From contig DAOUFI010000014.1 in NCBI GenBank assembly GCA_034430175.1, forward strand, positions 1 to 64,000: DNA of 64,000 nucleotides. Direction: 5' to 3'. Every line of letters starts with the position of its first letter. Positions within the stretch are counted from its first letter, which is position 1. The notes under the pieces were generated by a model. It saw nothing but the letters and a program-made list of their open reading frames with translations, was not told the origin of the DNA and made no database searches. Both the position numbers and the translations under genes were made by a program. Source of the stretch: UBA6107 sp034430175. Its GTDB lineage: Bacteria > Chloroflexota > Anaerolineae > Anaerolineales > Anaerolineaceae. Positions 34,585-43,297 of this stretch are shown here, in pieces.

Positions 34585-34628
34585 GTCCATCCATTTATTT
34601 ATTTACATTTGGCACAGGATCGAAAAAA

Positions 34629-36011
34629 ATGACCACTCTGTTGATCAAGCATGCTCAATTACTTGTGACCATGGATGACCACCGCCGGGAAATTCCGGAT
34701 GGTGGTCTTTTTATTCGCGATGGATTCATCGAGCAGGTTGGAAAGACGGGTGATCTCCCCCAAAATGCCGATGACGTTCTCGACTTGACCGGGCATATCG
34801 TCCTGCCCGGATTGGTGAATACGCACCATCATTTCTATCAAACATTGACAAGGGCTGTTCCGGCGGCACAAAACGCCAATCTGTTCAACTGGCTGACCAC
34901 CCTTTACCCTATCTGGGCGCGGATGACCCCGGAAGACATTCGCATCTCGACTCAAACAGCGTTGGCCGAACTGGCTCTTTCGGGCTGCACGACCGCTTCT
35001 GACCATCTATACCTGTTCCCGAATGGTTCAAAGCTTGATGATGAGATTGAGGCTGCCGCTGAAGTGGGGATCCGTTTGCACGCTTCACGCGGTTCGATGA
35101 GCCTGGGGCAAAGTAAAGGCGGATTGCCCCCTGACAGCGTGGTAGATTTAGAAGAAAAGATTCTCGAAGACAGTGAACGATTGATCCGCAAATATCACGA
35201 TGCAAAACCGGGTGCGATGGTGCAGATCGTTCTGGCACCGTGTTCACCTTTCAGTGTTACCGGTGAATTGATGAAGGAATCTGCAAAAATGGCGCGCAAG
35301 TATGGTGTCCACCTGCACACCCATCTGGCAGAAACCGAGGATGAAGAGCAATTCACGATCGAGAAATTTGGTTATAAACCGGTCGCCTATATGCAGTCTG
35401 TGGATTGGGTGGGTGAAGATGTCTGGTTCGCTCACTCGGTACATGTTTCAAAAGAAGAAGTCGAAGTCTATGCTCGAGAAGGGTGCGGAGTGGCTCATTG
35501 CCCATCCTCAAATATGCGTTTAGCATCTGGTATCGCGCCTCTGCGAGAGTTTATGAAAGCTGGGGTAAAGGTAGGATTGGGTGTGGATGGTTCAGCCAGC
35601 AACGATGGTTCACATTTATTAGCTGAAGCTCGTCAGGCAATGCTTCTGGCTCGGTTACGCGCAGGTTTGGAAGGAGCATCATTGTCTTCGACCGGCAGCG
35701 AAATTCTCACTGCCCGAGAGGCATTGGAACTTGCCACTCGTGGAGGAGCGAGTGTTCTTGGTCGCAAAGACATTGGTTCTCTCGAAGTTGGCAAGTGCGC
35801 GGATTTTGTGGCAATCAACCTGAACCGCCTGGATTACGCCGGTGCCCTGCATGATCCCCTGGCAGCAGTCGTCTTTTGCCAACCTCAGGGAGTCGATCTG
35901 AATGTTGTCCACGGAAAAACAGTGGTCCAGAACGGCAAACTGGTTGGTTTAGATGTACCGAGGCATGTTGAAAAACATAACCGGGCCGCACGGCGCTTGC
36001 TCGAAGGATAG
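34629..36011 (+). CDS. 8-oxoguanine deaminase-type amidohydrolase
   Basis: This 460-residue member of the amidohydrolase superfamily (cytosine deaminase/AtzB/SsnA branch) has metal ligands in NTHHHFYQTLTRAVP (residues 65-79), HLHTHLAET, HSVHVSKEE and GVDGSASNDGSH. The segment LVNTHHHFYQTLTRAVPAAQ is nearly the signature of characterised 8-oxoguanine deaminases, which form uric acid. It is the first gene of the nucleobase cluster, behind the operator pair. A guanine or other purine deaminase role cannot be excluded. Confidence 0.87.
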   Translation: MTTLLIKHAQLLVTMDDHRREIPDGGLFIRDGFIEQVGKTGDLPQNADDVLDLTGHIVLPGLVNTHHHFYQTLTRAVPAAQNANLFNWLTTLYPIWARMTPEDIRISTQTALAELALSGCTTASDHLYLFPNGSKLDDEIEAAAEVGIRLHASRGSMSLGQSKGGLPPDSVVDLEEKILEDSERLIRKYHDAKPGAMVQIVLAPCSPFSVTGELMKESAKMARKYGVHLHTHLAETEDEEQFTIEKFGYKPVAYMQSVDWVGEDVWFAHSVHVSKEEVEVYAREGCGVAHCPSSNMRLASGIAPLREFMKAGVKVGLGVDGSASNDGSHLLAEARQAMLLARLRAGLEGASLSSTGSEILTAREALELATRGGASVLGRKDIGSLEVGKCADFVAINLNRLDYAGALHDPLAAVVFCQPQGVDLNVVHGKTVVQNGKLVGLDVPRHVEKHNRAARRLLEG

Positions 36012-36055
36012 AAATGGAATTCATAATTCAAATGGATCACCGGATGGTGTACTAA

Positions 36056-37855
36056 ATGGGAATGGATTCATTCTGGCTTCAAAACGCTCGTGAACTCGTC
36101 GACTGTGCCATGGGGCGATTACCGGCTGACCTAGTGATTCGCGATGGTAAATGGGTTTGTGTCCAGACCGGCGAGATCATCCCAGGGACTGATATCGCCA
36201 TTCGCAGCGGTCGTATCGCTTATGTAGGCGAGGACGCTACTCATACGATCGGTAAGCAGACGCGAGTGATCAATGCCAAAGGAAGGTACCTGGTACCGGG
36301 ATTGCTGGACGGCCACATGCACGTGGAATCGGGGATGGTAACCGTCACCGAATTCGTCAAGGCGGTTGTTCCCCACGGTACGACAGGCATGTTTGTCGAT
36401 CCGCATGAGATCGCCAATGTTTTTGGTCTGCGTGGTGTCAGATTGATGGTCGATGAAGCAGCCAGACAACCCATCCATGTGTTTGTACAGATGCCATCTT
36501 GCGTCCCCTCAGCCCCAAAATTCGAAACTCCCGGAGCGGTTTTAGGACCGATTGAAGTAACTGAAGCCATGACCTGGCCGGGAATCATTGGGTTGGGTGA
36601 GATGATGAATTTCCCAGGTGTGTTTATGGGTGATGACAAAGTTCACGCAGAGATGTCTGCCACCCGCTGCGCAGGGAAAGTCATCGGCGGTCATTATGCG
36701 TCACCGGATTTGGGCAAACCTTTCCATGGTTACCTGGCAGGGGGGCCGCAGGATGACCACGAAGGGATTACAACCGAGGATGCAGTAGCCCGGGCACGTC
36801 AGGGGATGAAGGTGATGATGCGTTATGGATCAGCCTGGCATGATGTGGCAACTCAGGTGAGAGCCATCACTGAAAAAGGCCTGGATCCACGTGGTTTCAT
36901 ATTATGCACGGATGATAGCCATTCACAAACCCTTGTGGATGAGGGTCACATGGATAGGGTATTGCGCCATGCGGTTGAGCAAGGCCTAGATCCGATCGTT
37001 GCCATCCAAATGATGACGATCAACACTGCCGAGCACTTTGGGGTATCGAGAGAGATGGGGTTGATAGCTCCGGGCAGATATGCAGATATTCTCATCGTGA
37101 ATGACTTGAAGAAATTCGAGGTAGAGGTTGTCTTTGCTAAAGGAATCGAAGTCGCGCATAATGGTAAATTACTTATCGATATGCCCACAATTGTTTACGA
37201 AGATTGGGTGTGTCAATCCGTCCATTTGAAACGACCCTTGACCCCTGATGATTTTGTTTATCATACAGACGACACGGGGAAAGTAACCGCTCATGTGATC
37301 GGAGTGATTGAGAATCAGGCACCGACCAGGCATTTGAAATTTTCAATGACAGTCGAAAACAAAGAGGTCAAAGCTGATCCATCGCGTGATATTGCGAAAA
37401 TCGCTCTGATTGAACGACATGCTGCCACAGGTAAGATGCAAATAGGATTTGTTTCAGGATTCGGGTTCACTGATCACTGCGCTGTTGGAACAACTGTTGC
37501 CCATGATTGTCACCAGATGATCGTGGTAGGGACGGATGAAATGGATATGGCGCTTGCGGCAAATTCGCTGGCGGAATGCGGGGGAGGTCAGGTAGTTGTC
37601 AAGAATGGAAAAGTGATAGGGAAAGTTGATTTACCCATTGCAGGTTTAATGTCGAACGAATCAGCTGCCGCTGTGGCAAAAAAGGCAGCGACAGTGCTAG
37701 ATGGTTATGTTAGATGTGGATGTAGCCTGAATAATCCGAATATGCAGTTAAGTCTCCTAGCATTGGTGGTCATTCCGGAATTGAGAATCAGCGACCTTGG
37801 ATTGGTCGATGTAACCCGTTTCGATTTTATACCCGTAACCGAAGCGGAGAAATGA
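36056..37855 (+). CDS. ade: Adenine deaminase
   Basis: This 599-residue binuclear-metal amidohydrolase converts adenine to hypoxanthine. LLDGHMHVESGMVTVTEFVK carries the HxH ligands (His87, His89) and the adjacent Glu91; FVDPHEIANVFG and LCTDDSHSQTL follow. The C-terminal AdeC domain (GFVSGFGFTDHCAVGTT, NNPNMQLSLLAL) is complete. It follows the oxoguanine deaminase by 44 bases and is probably in the same transcript. Confidence 0.95.
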   Translation: MGMDSFWLQNARELVDCAMGRLPADLVIRDGKWVCVQTGEIIPGTDIAIRSGRIAYVGEDATHTIGKQTRVINAKGRYLVPGLLDGHMHVESGMVTVTEFVKAVVPHGTTGMFVDPHEIANVFGLRGVRLMVDEAARQPIHVFVQMPSCVPSAPKFETPGAVLGPIEVTEAMTWPGIIGLGEMMNFPGVFMGDDKVHAEMSATRCAGKVIGGHYASPDLGKPFHGYLAGGPQDDHEGITTEDAVARARQGMKVMMRYGSAWHDVATQVRAITEKGLDPRGFILCTDDSHSQTLVDEGHMDRVLRHAVEQGLDPIVAIQMMTINTAEHFGVSREMGLIAPGRYADILIVNDLKKFEVEVVFAKGIEVAHNGKLLIDMPTIVYEDWVCQSVHLKRPLTPDDFVYHTDDTGKVTAHVIGVIENQAPTRHLKFSMTVENKEVKADPSRDIAKIALIERHAATGKMQIGFVSGFGFTDHCAVGTTVAHDCHQMIVVGTDEMDMALAANSLAECGGGQVVVKNGKVIGKVDLPIAGLMSNESAAAVAKKAATVLDGYVRCGCSLNNPNMQLSLLALVVIPELRISDLGLVDVTRFDFIPVTEAEK

Positions 37856-37868
37856 AAGCAGGAAACTA

Positions 37869-38633
37869 ATGATGATAGATGTAGAAAAGCAAACAAAATT
37901 GGAGTCAAATCATCCATTTCAAAGATTGCAAAATGAACTTGCGCAATTGATCAATAACGCAGAAGCTGGTAGTCGTCTACCTGCAGAACCGGATCTGGCC
38001 AAACTACTCGGAGTCTCGAGGGCAACGTTACGAGAAGCCATGCGCACGTTCGAAGGGCAGGGATTAGTTAGACGACGACAGGGTGTGGGCACTTTTGTGG
38101 TTGGACAGGCAAAAATCATCGACACCGGGCTGGAAGTACTGGAGAGTATTGAAACTCTTGCGAAGAAAATCGGCTTGCCAGTTTCAATGGGCGAAGTTCT
38201 GGTCACAGAAGTACTTGCCAATAGAGAAGAAAGCGAAGTTTTTAATATTCAAGAAGCAACTCCACTATTAAAAGTTGCTCGTGTCATTCTGGCAGACGAT
38301 CGTCCTGTGGCTTACCTGACAGATATTCTTTTCAAGGATCAGATCCCGGAATCCGATCTACTTGCTAGTTTCACCGGTTCGGTGCTTGACCTGATGTTGC
38401 GCAAAGGTAGTCCGCGGTTGAGTAAATCTTTCACGGATATTCAGGCAGTCTCAGCTTCAGCTGAGATCGCTAAAAAATTGGAGATTCAACGCGGCGATGT
38501 TTTGCTTCAATTTATCGCCCGGTTGTATGATGAATCTGGACATGTTGTCGATTATTCAAGTAGCTATTTCCTGCCGGGTTATTTTCGCTTCCATGTCGTT
38601 CGCAAAGTCGAACAGTCGAATGGTCTTGGATAG
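37869..38633 (+). CDS. GntR-family regulator (UTRA-like effector domain)
   Basis: This 254-residue repressor has a winged helix at about residues 18-80 (LPAEPDLAKLLGVSRATLRE, then GLVRRRQGVGTFV) and a UTRA/HutC-like ligand-binding C-terminal half (residues 95-245, PLLKVARVILADDRPVAYL, YSSSYFLPGYF). It lies within the nucleobase cluster, 13 bases after ade. The twin TTGTCTGACAA sites upstream of the cluster are its probable targets, with a purine or pathway intermediate as ligand (inference). Confidence 0.88.
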   Translation: MMIDVEKQTKLESNHPFQRLQNELAQLINNAEAGSRLPAEPDLAKLLGVSRATLREAMRTFEGQGLVRRRQGVGTFVVGQAKIIDTGLEVLESIETLAKKIGLPVSMGEVLVTEVLANREESEVFNIQEATPLLKVARVILADDRPVAYLTDILFKDQIPESDLLASFTGSVLDLMLRKGSPRLSKSFTDIQAVSASAEIAKKLEIQRGDVLLQFIARLYDESGHVVDYSSSYFLPGYFRFHVVRKVEQSNGLG

Positions 38634-38733
38634 GAATAAGTAGCAGGAGAGGAGGAACAGTTATATAAAGTTATTTGGCTGAAAAATTATCAGCGATGAT
38701 TGCTTATATAAACCACTTAATAGGAGATTTAAA

Positions 38734-39684
38734 ATGCGTAGTTTTGCAGGTCGTGATATTCTGTCATTAAAAGATTTCGAACGTGAAGAGTTCTTCCACG
38801 TATTCGAAACCGCGGATGAAATGGCACCGATTGCCAAGAGCCGCCGCAATTCTGATCTTTTGGCTGAGAAAACCATGGTAACCGCTTTTTACCAGCCCAG
38901 CACTCGCACTCGCCTGGCTCATGAAGCCGCCATGCACCGCCTTGGCGGTCACGTGACCGGTTTCTCTGATGCCAAAATGACTCGCGCTGGTGATTGGTAT
39001 CAGGAATCGATCAAAGATACCGTAAAAATGCTCGAATACTACGGTGATGTCATCGTGATGCGTCACTTCCAGCAGGGCGCTCCAATGGAAGCCGCCAAAT
39101 GGTCATCAGTTCCCATCATCAATGGTGGCGATGGTTGGGGTGAACACCCCACCCAGATCCTTACTGATCTCTACACTGTGCTAACCGAAAAAGGTACCAT
39201 CGATGGGTTGAAATGGCTTGCTGTCGGTGATATGCGCATGCGCACCATGCACTCTCTATCTTATGCTCTGACCCAGTTTGATTGCCCGATCACCTACGTA
39301 GCTCCCCCCGAAATGACCCTCACCGACGAGTTCAAGGCTGAACTCAAACAATACAACCTGAACTTCAAAGAAGCAGAACACGTGGAACAGGCCATTGCTG
39401 AAGCTGACGTCATACTCGTTGAACCAGTCGTTCAGCCTGATTACACCAAGAGCCGCCAGGAAGCCGGCGAACACGGAATGACCCCCGCGAATTACAAGAT
39501 CACCCGTGAGTTGTTGAGCACCAAGGCAAAATCTGATGCCATCCTGCTGCACTCGCTGCCCCGCATGGATGAGATTCCTCCGGATGTCGATATCACCCGC
39601 TGGTCTCGTTACTGGCAAGAAGCCTTCAACGGTGTAGTCATGCGTATGGCACTGCTTGCTCTTGTTTTGGGTAAAATGGAATAG
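38734..39684 (+). CDS. Aspartate-carbamoyltransferase-like protein with altered active site
   Basis: This 316-residue protein keeps the carbamoyl-phosphate site of transcarbamylases: QPSTRTR, IVMRH and EHPTQILTDLYT. The regions that bind aspartate in PyrB differ. E. coli TSLGKKGET (Ser80, Lys84) aligns with TRAGDWYQE, so both residues are lost. TRVQ (Arg229) is replaced by EPVVQPDY, and HPLPR reads HSLPR. It therefore should not be called PyrB; it probably carbamoylates, or removes carbamoyl from, a different acceptor in the nucleobase pathway. Confidence 0.75.
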   Translation: MRSFAGRDILSLKDFEREEFFHVFETADEMAPIAKSRRNSDLLAEKTMVTAFYQPSTRTRLAHEAAMHRLGGHVTGFSDAKMTRAGDWYQESIKDTVKMLEYYGDVIVMRHFQQGAPMEAAKWSSVPIINGGDGWGEHPTQILTDLYTVLTEKGTIDGLKWLAVGDMRMRTMHSLSYALTQFDCPITYVAPPEMTLTDEFKAELKQYNLNFKEAEHVEQAIAEADVILVEPVVQPDYTKSRQEAGEHGMTPANYKITRELLSTKAKSDAILLHSLPRMDEIPPDVDITRWSRYWQEAFNGVVMRMALLALVLGKME

Positions 39685-39697
39685 TAGAGTTCAAAAT

Positions 39698-39731
39698 CAC
39701 CTCGGAGAGGGAATTAGCCCTCTCCGAGGTG
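39698..39731 (+). promoter_or_regulatory. Strong intercistronic hairpin
   Basis: CACCTCGGAGAGGG and its perfect complement enclose AATTAG: a 14-pair stem without a T tract, located between the two transcarbamylase-like genes. It is more likely an mRNA stability or processing element than a terminator. Confidence 0.65.
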
Positions 39732-39752
39732 GAAAAGGATACTGGAGGAATT

Positions 39753-40733
39753 ATGCAAAGCTTTTTACATGGACGAGATTTGATCGGTGATCTTGATTTC
39801 TCAAAAGAGGAAGTCGAAACCGTACTTGACGTTGCTTTTGATTTAAAGCGAAAACGCGCGTTGAATGAACTTACCCCCTATCTGCGCGATAAAGTGCTGG
39901 CAATGCTGTTCTTCTTTAGCAGTACCCGCACCCGCGGCTCCTTCGAAGCCGGCATGGCACATCTCGGAGGGCACGCTGCTTTTATTGAATCACGCACTAC
40001 ACAGATCAGCCACGGCGATACACCCAAAGAGATTGGTGAGATATTCGGTCGTTATTATGATGGTATCGCCATTCGCCATGTCGACTGGGGAATTGGTAAT
40101 GGATATTTGAATGAAGTTGCCAAGGCCTCCCGAGTACCCATTTTGAATATGCAGTGTGATATTTACCATCCTTTCCAGTGCCTGGCTGACTTGATGACCA
40201 TCGTGGAGAAGAAAGGCCGTGATCTGCGTCGCAAAAAGATGGTTGTTTCCTGGGCATACGCCGCTTCTTACCAGAAACCAATGTCCGTTCCGCAATCGCT
40301 TGTATTACAAATGCCACGTTTTGGAATGGATGTCGTCCTGGCCCATCCACCTGAATTCAAACTCATGCCCGAGATCATGGATCAGGCTCGTGAACAAGCC
40401 AAGAAATTCGGTACCAACTTCACTATTGTCGATGACATGGACGAGGCTTTCAAAGACGCTGATATCATTTATGCCAAGTCATGGGGAGCCATGGTTCACA
40501 CACCCGATCCGGATGAGGGTGCCAAGATCATTAAGAAATATGAGAGCTGGATTACTGACGAACGCCGTATGAAGCTTGCCAAACCGGATGCGATTTACAT
40601 GCATCCGTTACCTGCTGACCGTAATATTGAAGTTACCGACGGCGTGATGGATGGACCACAATCTGTGGTATATGATGAAGCCGAAAACCGCATGCATGTT
40701 CAGGAAGCGGTCATGGCTTTAACTATGAGCTAA
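39753..40733 (+). CDS. ygeW: YgeW-family transcarbamylase
   Basis: This 326-residue carbamoyltransferase-family protein has SSTRTRGSFEAGMAHLGG, IAIRHVDW, YHPFQCLADLMT, SWAYAASYQKPMSVPQ and MHPLPADRNIEVTDGV. The AYxxSYxKPxSVPQ stretch is characteristic of YgeW, the knotted carbamoyltransferase of the E. coli/gut anaerobic purine cluster, whose acceptor is not firmly known. The start is the ATG with TGGAGGA, eight codons inside the open frame. Carbamate kinase follows 27 bases on. Confidence 0.85.
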   Translation: MQSFLHGRDLIGDLDFSKEEVETVLDVAFDLKRKRALNELTPYLRDKVLAMLFFFSSTRTRGSFEAGMAHLGGHAAFIESRTTQISHGDTPKEIGEIFGRYYDGIAIRHVDWGIGNGYLNEVAKASRVPILNMQCDIYHPFQCLADLMTIVEKKGRDLRRKKMVVSWAYAASYQKPMSVPQSLVLQMPRFGMDVVLAHPPEFKLMPEIMDQAREQAKKFGTNFTIVDDMDEAFKDADIIYAKSWGAMVHTPDPDEGAKIIKKYESWITDERRMKLAKPDAIYMHPLPADRNIEVTDGVMDGPQSVVYDEAENRMHVQEAVMALTMS

Positions 40734-40760
40734 AGTATTTATATAAAGGATAGTAATCGA

Positions 40761-41717
40761 ATGGTAAAAAAATTAGCAGTAGTCGCAATTGGCGGTAACT
40801 CTCTCATTCTTGATCCAAAGAAAGTCACCGTTGAAGATCAGTACACAGCCGCCGCAGAAACTTCAAAACATATTGCAGATATGATTGAAGCTGGTTGGGA
40901 TGTAGCCATTGGTCATGGCAATGGCCCACAGGTGGGTTTCATCCTGCGACGATCAGAGATCGCAGCAAAGACAGCCGGGATGCACGAGGTTCCTCTGGAT
41001 GTTTGCGGTGCTGACAGCCAGGGAGCCATTGGGTATGCCATCCAGCAGACCCTGCAAAACGAATTAATCAGCCGCGGGATTAAAAAATCTGTCGCTACAG
41101 TTGTTACCCAGGTCAAGGTTGATAAGAACGATAAAGCCTTCTTGAACCCAACAAAACCCATCGGTGGTTTCATGGAAGAAGCTGAAGCCAAGAAACGTGA
41201 AGCTGAGTTGGGATGGAATATTGTCGAAGACGCCGGTCGCGGCTGGCGCCGTGTTGTTGCCTCCCCAATCCCACAAGAAGTGGTTGAGATCGATGCTGTC
41301 AAGGAATTGATTGATGCAGGTACAGTAGTTATCACTGTTGGCGGCGGCGGCATTCCTGTTATCGATAATGGCAAGGGGGGCTGCATTGGTACCGCTGCTG
41401 TGATCGATAAAGATTTCGCGAGCAGCCTATTGGCCCGCTTGATCAAGGCTGATCTCTTTGTCATCTCGACAGCTGTTGAAAAAGTAGCAATCAATTTTGG
41501 AAAACCTGATCAGAAATGGCTTGACCGCCTCACCCTGTCGGAAGCCAAAGCTTACCTCGCTGAAGGCACGCATTTCGCCAAGGGATCGATGGCTCCAAAG
41601 ATTCAGGCTGTCATCATGTATCTTGAGAACGGTGGCAAGGAAGCCCTTATTACAAACCCAGAAAACATCGGGCGCGCCTTGAAAGGTGAGACCGGTACCT
41701 GGATCGTACAAGATTAG
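40761..41717 (+). CDS. arcC: Carbamate kinase
   Basis: This 318-residue amino-acid-kinase-fold enzyme makes ATP from carbamoyl phosphate and ADP. VVAIGGNSLI, AIGHGNGPQVG, the acidic GGFMEEAEA region and VGGGGIPVI are canonical. Downstream of two transcarbamylase-like genes it provides the energy-yielding last step of a carbamoyl-releasing pathway, equivalent to arcC in the arginine deiminase route or yqeA in E. coli. Confidence 0.95.
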   Translation: MVKKLAVVAIGGNSLILDPKKVTVEDQYTAAAETSKHIADMIEAGWDVAIGHGNGPQVGFILRRSEIAAKTAGMHEVPLDVCGADSQGAIGYAIQQTLQNELISRGIKKSVATVVTQVKVDKNDKAFLNPTKPIGGFMEEAEAKKREAELGWNIVEDAGRGWRRVVASPIPQEVVEIDAVKELIDAGTVVITVGGGGIPVIDNGKGGCIGTAAVIDKDFASSLLARLIKADLFVISTAVEKVAINFGKPDQKWLDRLTLSEAKAYLAEGTHFAKGSMAPKIQAVIMYLENGGKEALITNPENIGRALKGETGTWIVQD

Positions 41718-41726
41718 TGGTCTATT

Positions 41727-41756
41727 GCTCTGCCTGTCGGATACGACAGGCAGAGC
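41727..41756 (+). terminator. Hairpin after carbamate kinase (possible partial terminator)
   Basis: GCTCTGCCTGTCG, GATA and CGACAGGCAGAGC form a 13-pair stem followed by TTGTAATTCT, a poor T tract. It probably separates the enzyme unit from the transporter unit. Confidence 0.6.
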
Positions 41757-41810
41757 TTGTAATTCTGATAGAATGTCAGACTAGAACCTTAAAATTATTC
41801 ATATTTTAAG

Positions 41811-41838
41811 TTGTATAGACGAGTTGATTGTGTACAAT
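41811..41838 (+). promoter_or_regulatory. Promoter of the BMP transporter operon
   Basis: TTGTAT (41811-41816) and TACAAT (41833-41838) are 16 bases apart. The roughly 160-base leader contains an inverted repeat, AAGAGAAT with ATTCTCTT (41857-41890), and a perfect AAAGGAGGTGA (41920-41930) that belongs to no visible long gene. I saw no purine riboswitch. Confidence 0.5.
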
Positions 41839-42002
41839 ATTGGGTATGGTTTCTGAAAGAGAATAGAAATCAGGCTTGCAACATTCTCTTCGTTTGATAA
41901 AAATGCAACTTCAGCCAAGAAAGGAGGTGAAGTTAACAAAGTTAGCTTGCTTCCAGTTTTTCGTTTTTTAAAACCAATGTTCAATTTCCCAGGAGGAGAA
42001 TA

Positions 42003-43223
42003 ATGTTTTCAAAACGTGCTTGGCTCGTTGTTAGTCTGTTCCTTATCATGGCTCTTGTATTAACTGCTTGCGGTAAAACCGCAGCAACTGCTACATCGGA
42101 AGCCACCTGTGGTGCTGATGAATTCTGCATCGGTATTCTATTGGTTGGTCCTGCCTCAGACGGCGGTTGGTCGCAGGCGACCTATGAAGGCGTGAAATAT
42201 GTGGTCGACCACATTGAAAAATCAGCCTTCCTGTATGCAGAAAATGTCTTCTCTGATCCGAATACAACAGTTGCCCAATACGCTGAGAATTTGCTTTCCC
42301 GCGGCGCCAAAGTCATCATCTTCAACTCGGATTCCATGAAAGACGGAGTGATCGAATTCTCTGCCAAACACCCCGATGTTCCCGTGATCTTCCTCTCCGG
42401 CGATTTCGCCTGGAAAGAAGGCAAGAACTATGATGCTTCCATGAAGATGGAAAGCGACATCATGGGTCAAATTGAATACGGTAAGATGATGGCCGGCTGC
42501 GCAGCCGCCTTGACCACCAAGACCGGCAAAATCGGTTTCCTTGGCCCGTTGACCAATGATGAAACACGACGTCTGGCAAATGCCGCTTATTTAGGCGCCA
42601 ACTACTGCTGGAAGAATGTCCTTGGTAACACCACCGCGTTGGACTTCAAAGTTGTTTGGATTGGTAACTGGTTCAATATTCCAGGTACAACACTTGATCC
42701 TACGCAGGTTGCTGACGATTTCTTCAATAACAATTATGATGTTGTAATCTCCGGAATCGATTCAACCGAAGCGGTTACCGAAGCAAAGAAATACCAGGAT
42801 CAGGGTAAGGAGGTCTTCGCAGTCCAGTATGATTATGAAAATGCCTGTGATGGCGCTCCGAAAGCATGCCTTGGCGTTCCGTATTTCAACTGGGGTGTCA
42901 TGATGCTGCCCGTAATCCAATCCGTAAAGGATGGTACTTACGAGCGTTCATTCACATGGGGCGCCCCCTATTGGGCTAACATCAATGATCCAGATAAATC
43001 TGCCGTAGGTTTCAAGAAGAGCGATGGCCTGACTGCCGATGCAGCCGCCAAACTTGATGCTTTTATCGCCGAACTGGCAGGTGGTTTGAATTTGTGGACT
43101 GGCCCGATCAATTACCAGGATGGGACTGTTTACCTGGCTGATGGTGTTGTTGCCACTGATCAAGAAATTTGGTACATGCCGCAGTTACTCGAAGGCATGA
43201 CCGGCGAGAGTGTTTCCAAGTAA
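42003..43223 (+). CDS. BMP-family substrate-binding lipoprotein
   Basis: This 406-residue extracellular lipoprotein has signal peptide MFSKRAWLVVSLFLIMALVL and lipobox LTAC (Cys23). The family features GGWSQATYEGVKYV and GKIGFLGPLTNDETRRLANAAYLGA are clear. BMP (PnrA/NupN-like) proteins bind purine nucleosides or related compounds and feed an ABC importer, which follows directly. The enzyme context favours a purine or pyrimidine ligand. Confidence 0.92.
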   Translation: MFSKRAWLVVSLFLIMALVLTACGKTAATATSEATCGADEFCIGILLVGPASDGGWSQATYEGVKYVVDHIEKSAFLYAENVFSDPNTTVAQYAENLLSRGAKVIIFNSDSMKDGVIEFSAKHPDVPVIFLSGDFAWKEGKNYDASMKMESDIMGQIEYGKMMAGCAAALTTKTGKIGFLGPLTNDETRRLANAAYLGANYCWKNVLGNTTALDFKVVWIGNWFNIPGTTLDPTQVADDFFNNNYDVVISGIDSTEAVTEAKKYQDQGKEVFAVQYDYENACDGAPKACLGVPYFNWGVMMLPVIQSVKDGTYERSFTWGAPYWANINDPDKSAVGFKKSDGLTADAAAKLDAFIAELAGGLNLWTGPINYQDGTVYLADGVVATDQEIWYMPQLLEGMTGESVSK

Positions 43224-43234
43224 CGTGTTCTGAG

Positions 43235-43264
43235 GAGGGAAGGCAAGGGAACTTGCCTTCCCTC
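43235..43264 (+). promoter_or_regulatory. Intercistronic hairpin after the binding-protein gene
   Basis: GAGGGAAGGCAAG and its perfect complement enclose GGAA, with no T tract after. Such hairpins commonly protect the mRNA of the abundant binding protein relative to the distal transporter genes. Confidence 0.65.
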
Positions 43265-43297
43265 AATATATCCTTGTTCGAATAAGAGTGAGGTTCG

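Noticed and set aside
38661..40747. TTATATAAA at 38661, 38704 and 40739 as possible operators
   Set aside because: Very AT-rich, short and at unequal positions relative to starts; likely promoter-like AT tracts rather than a regulator site.
41760..42000. Purine riboswitch upstream of the nucleoside transporter
   Set aside because: The expected conserved loops and three-way junction could not be found.
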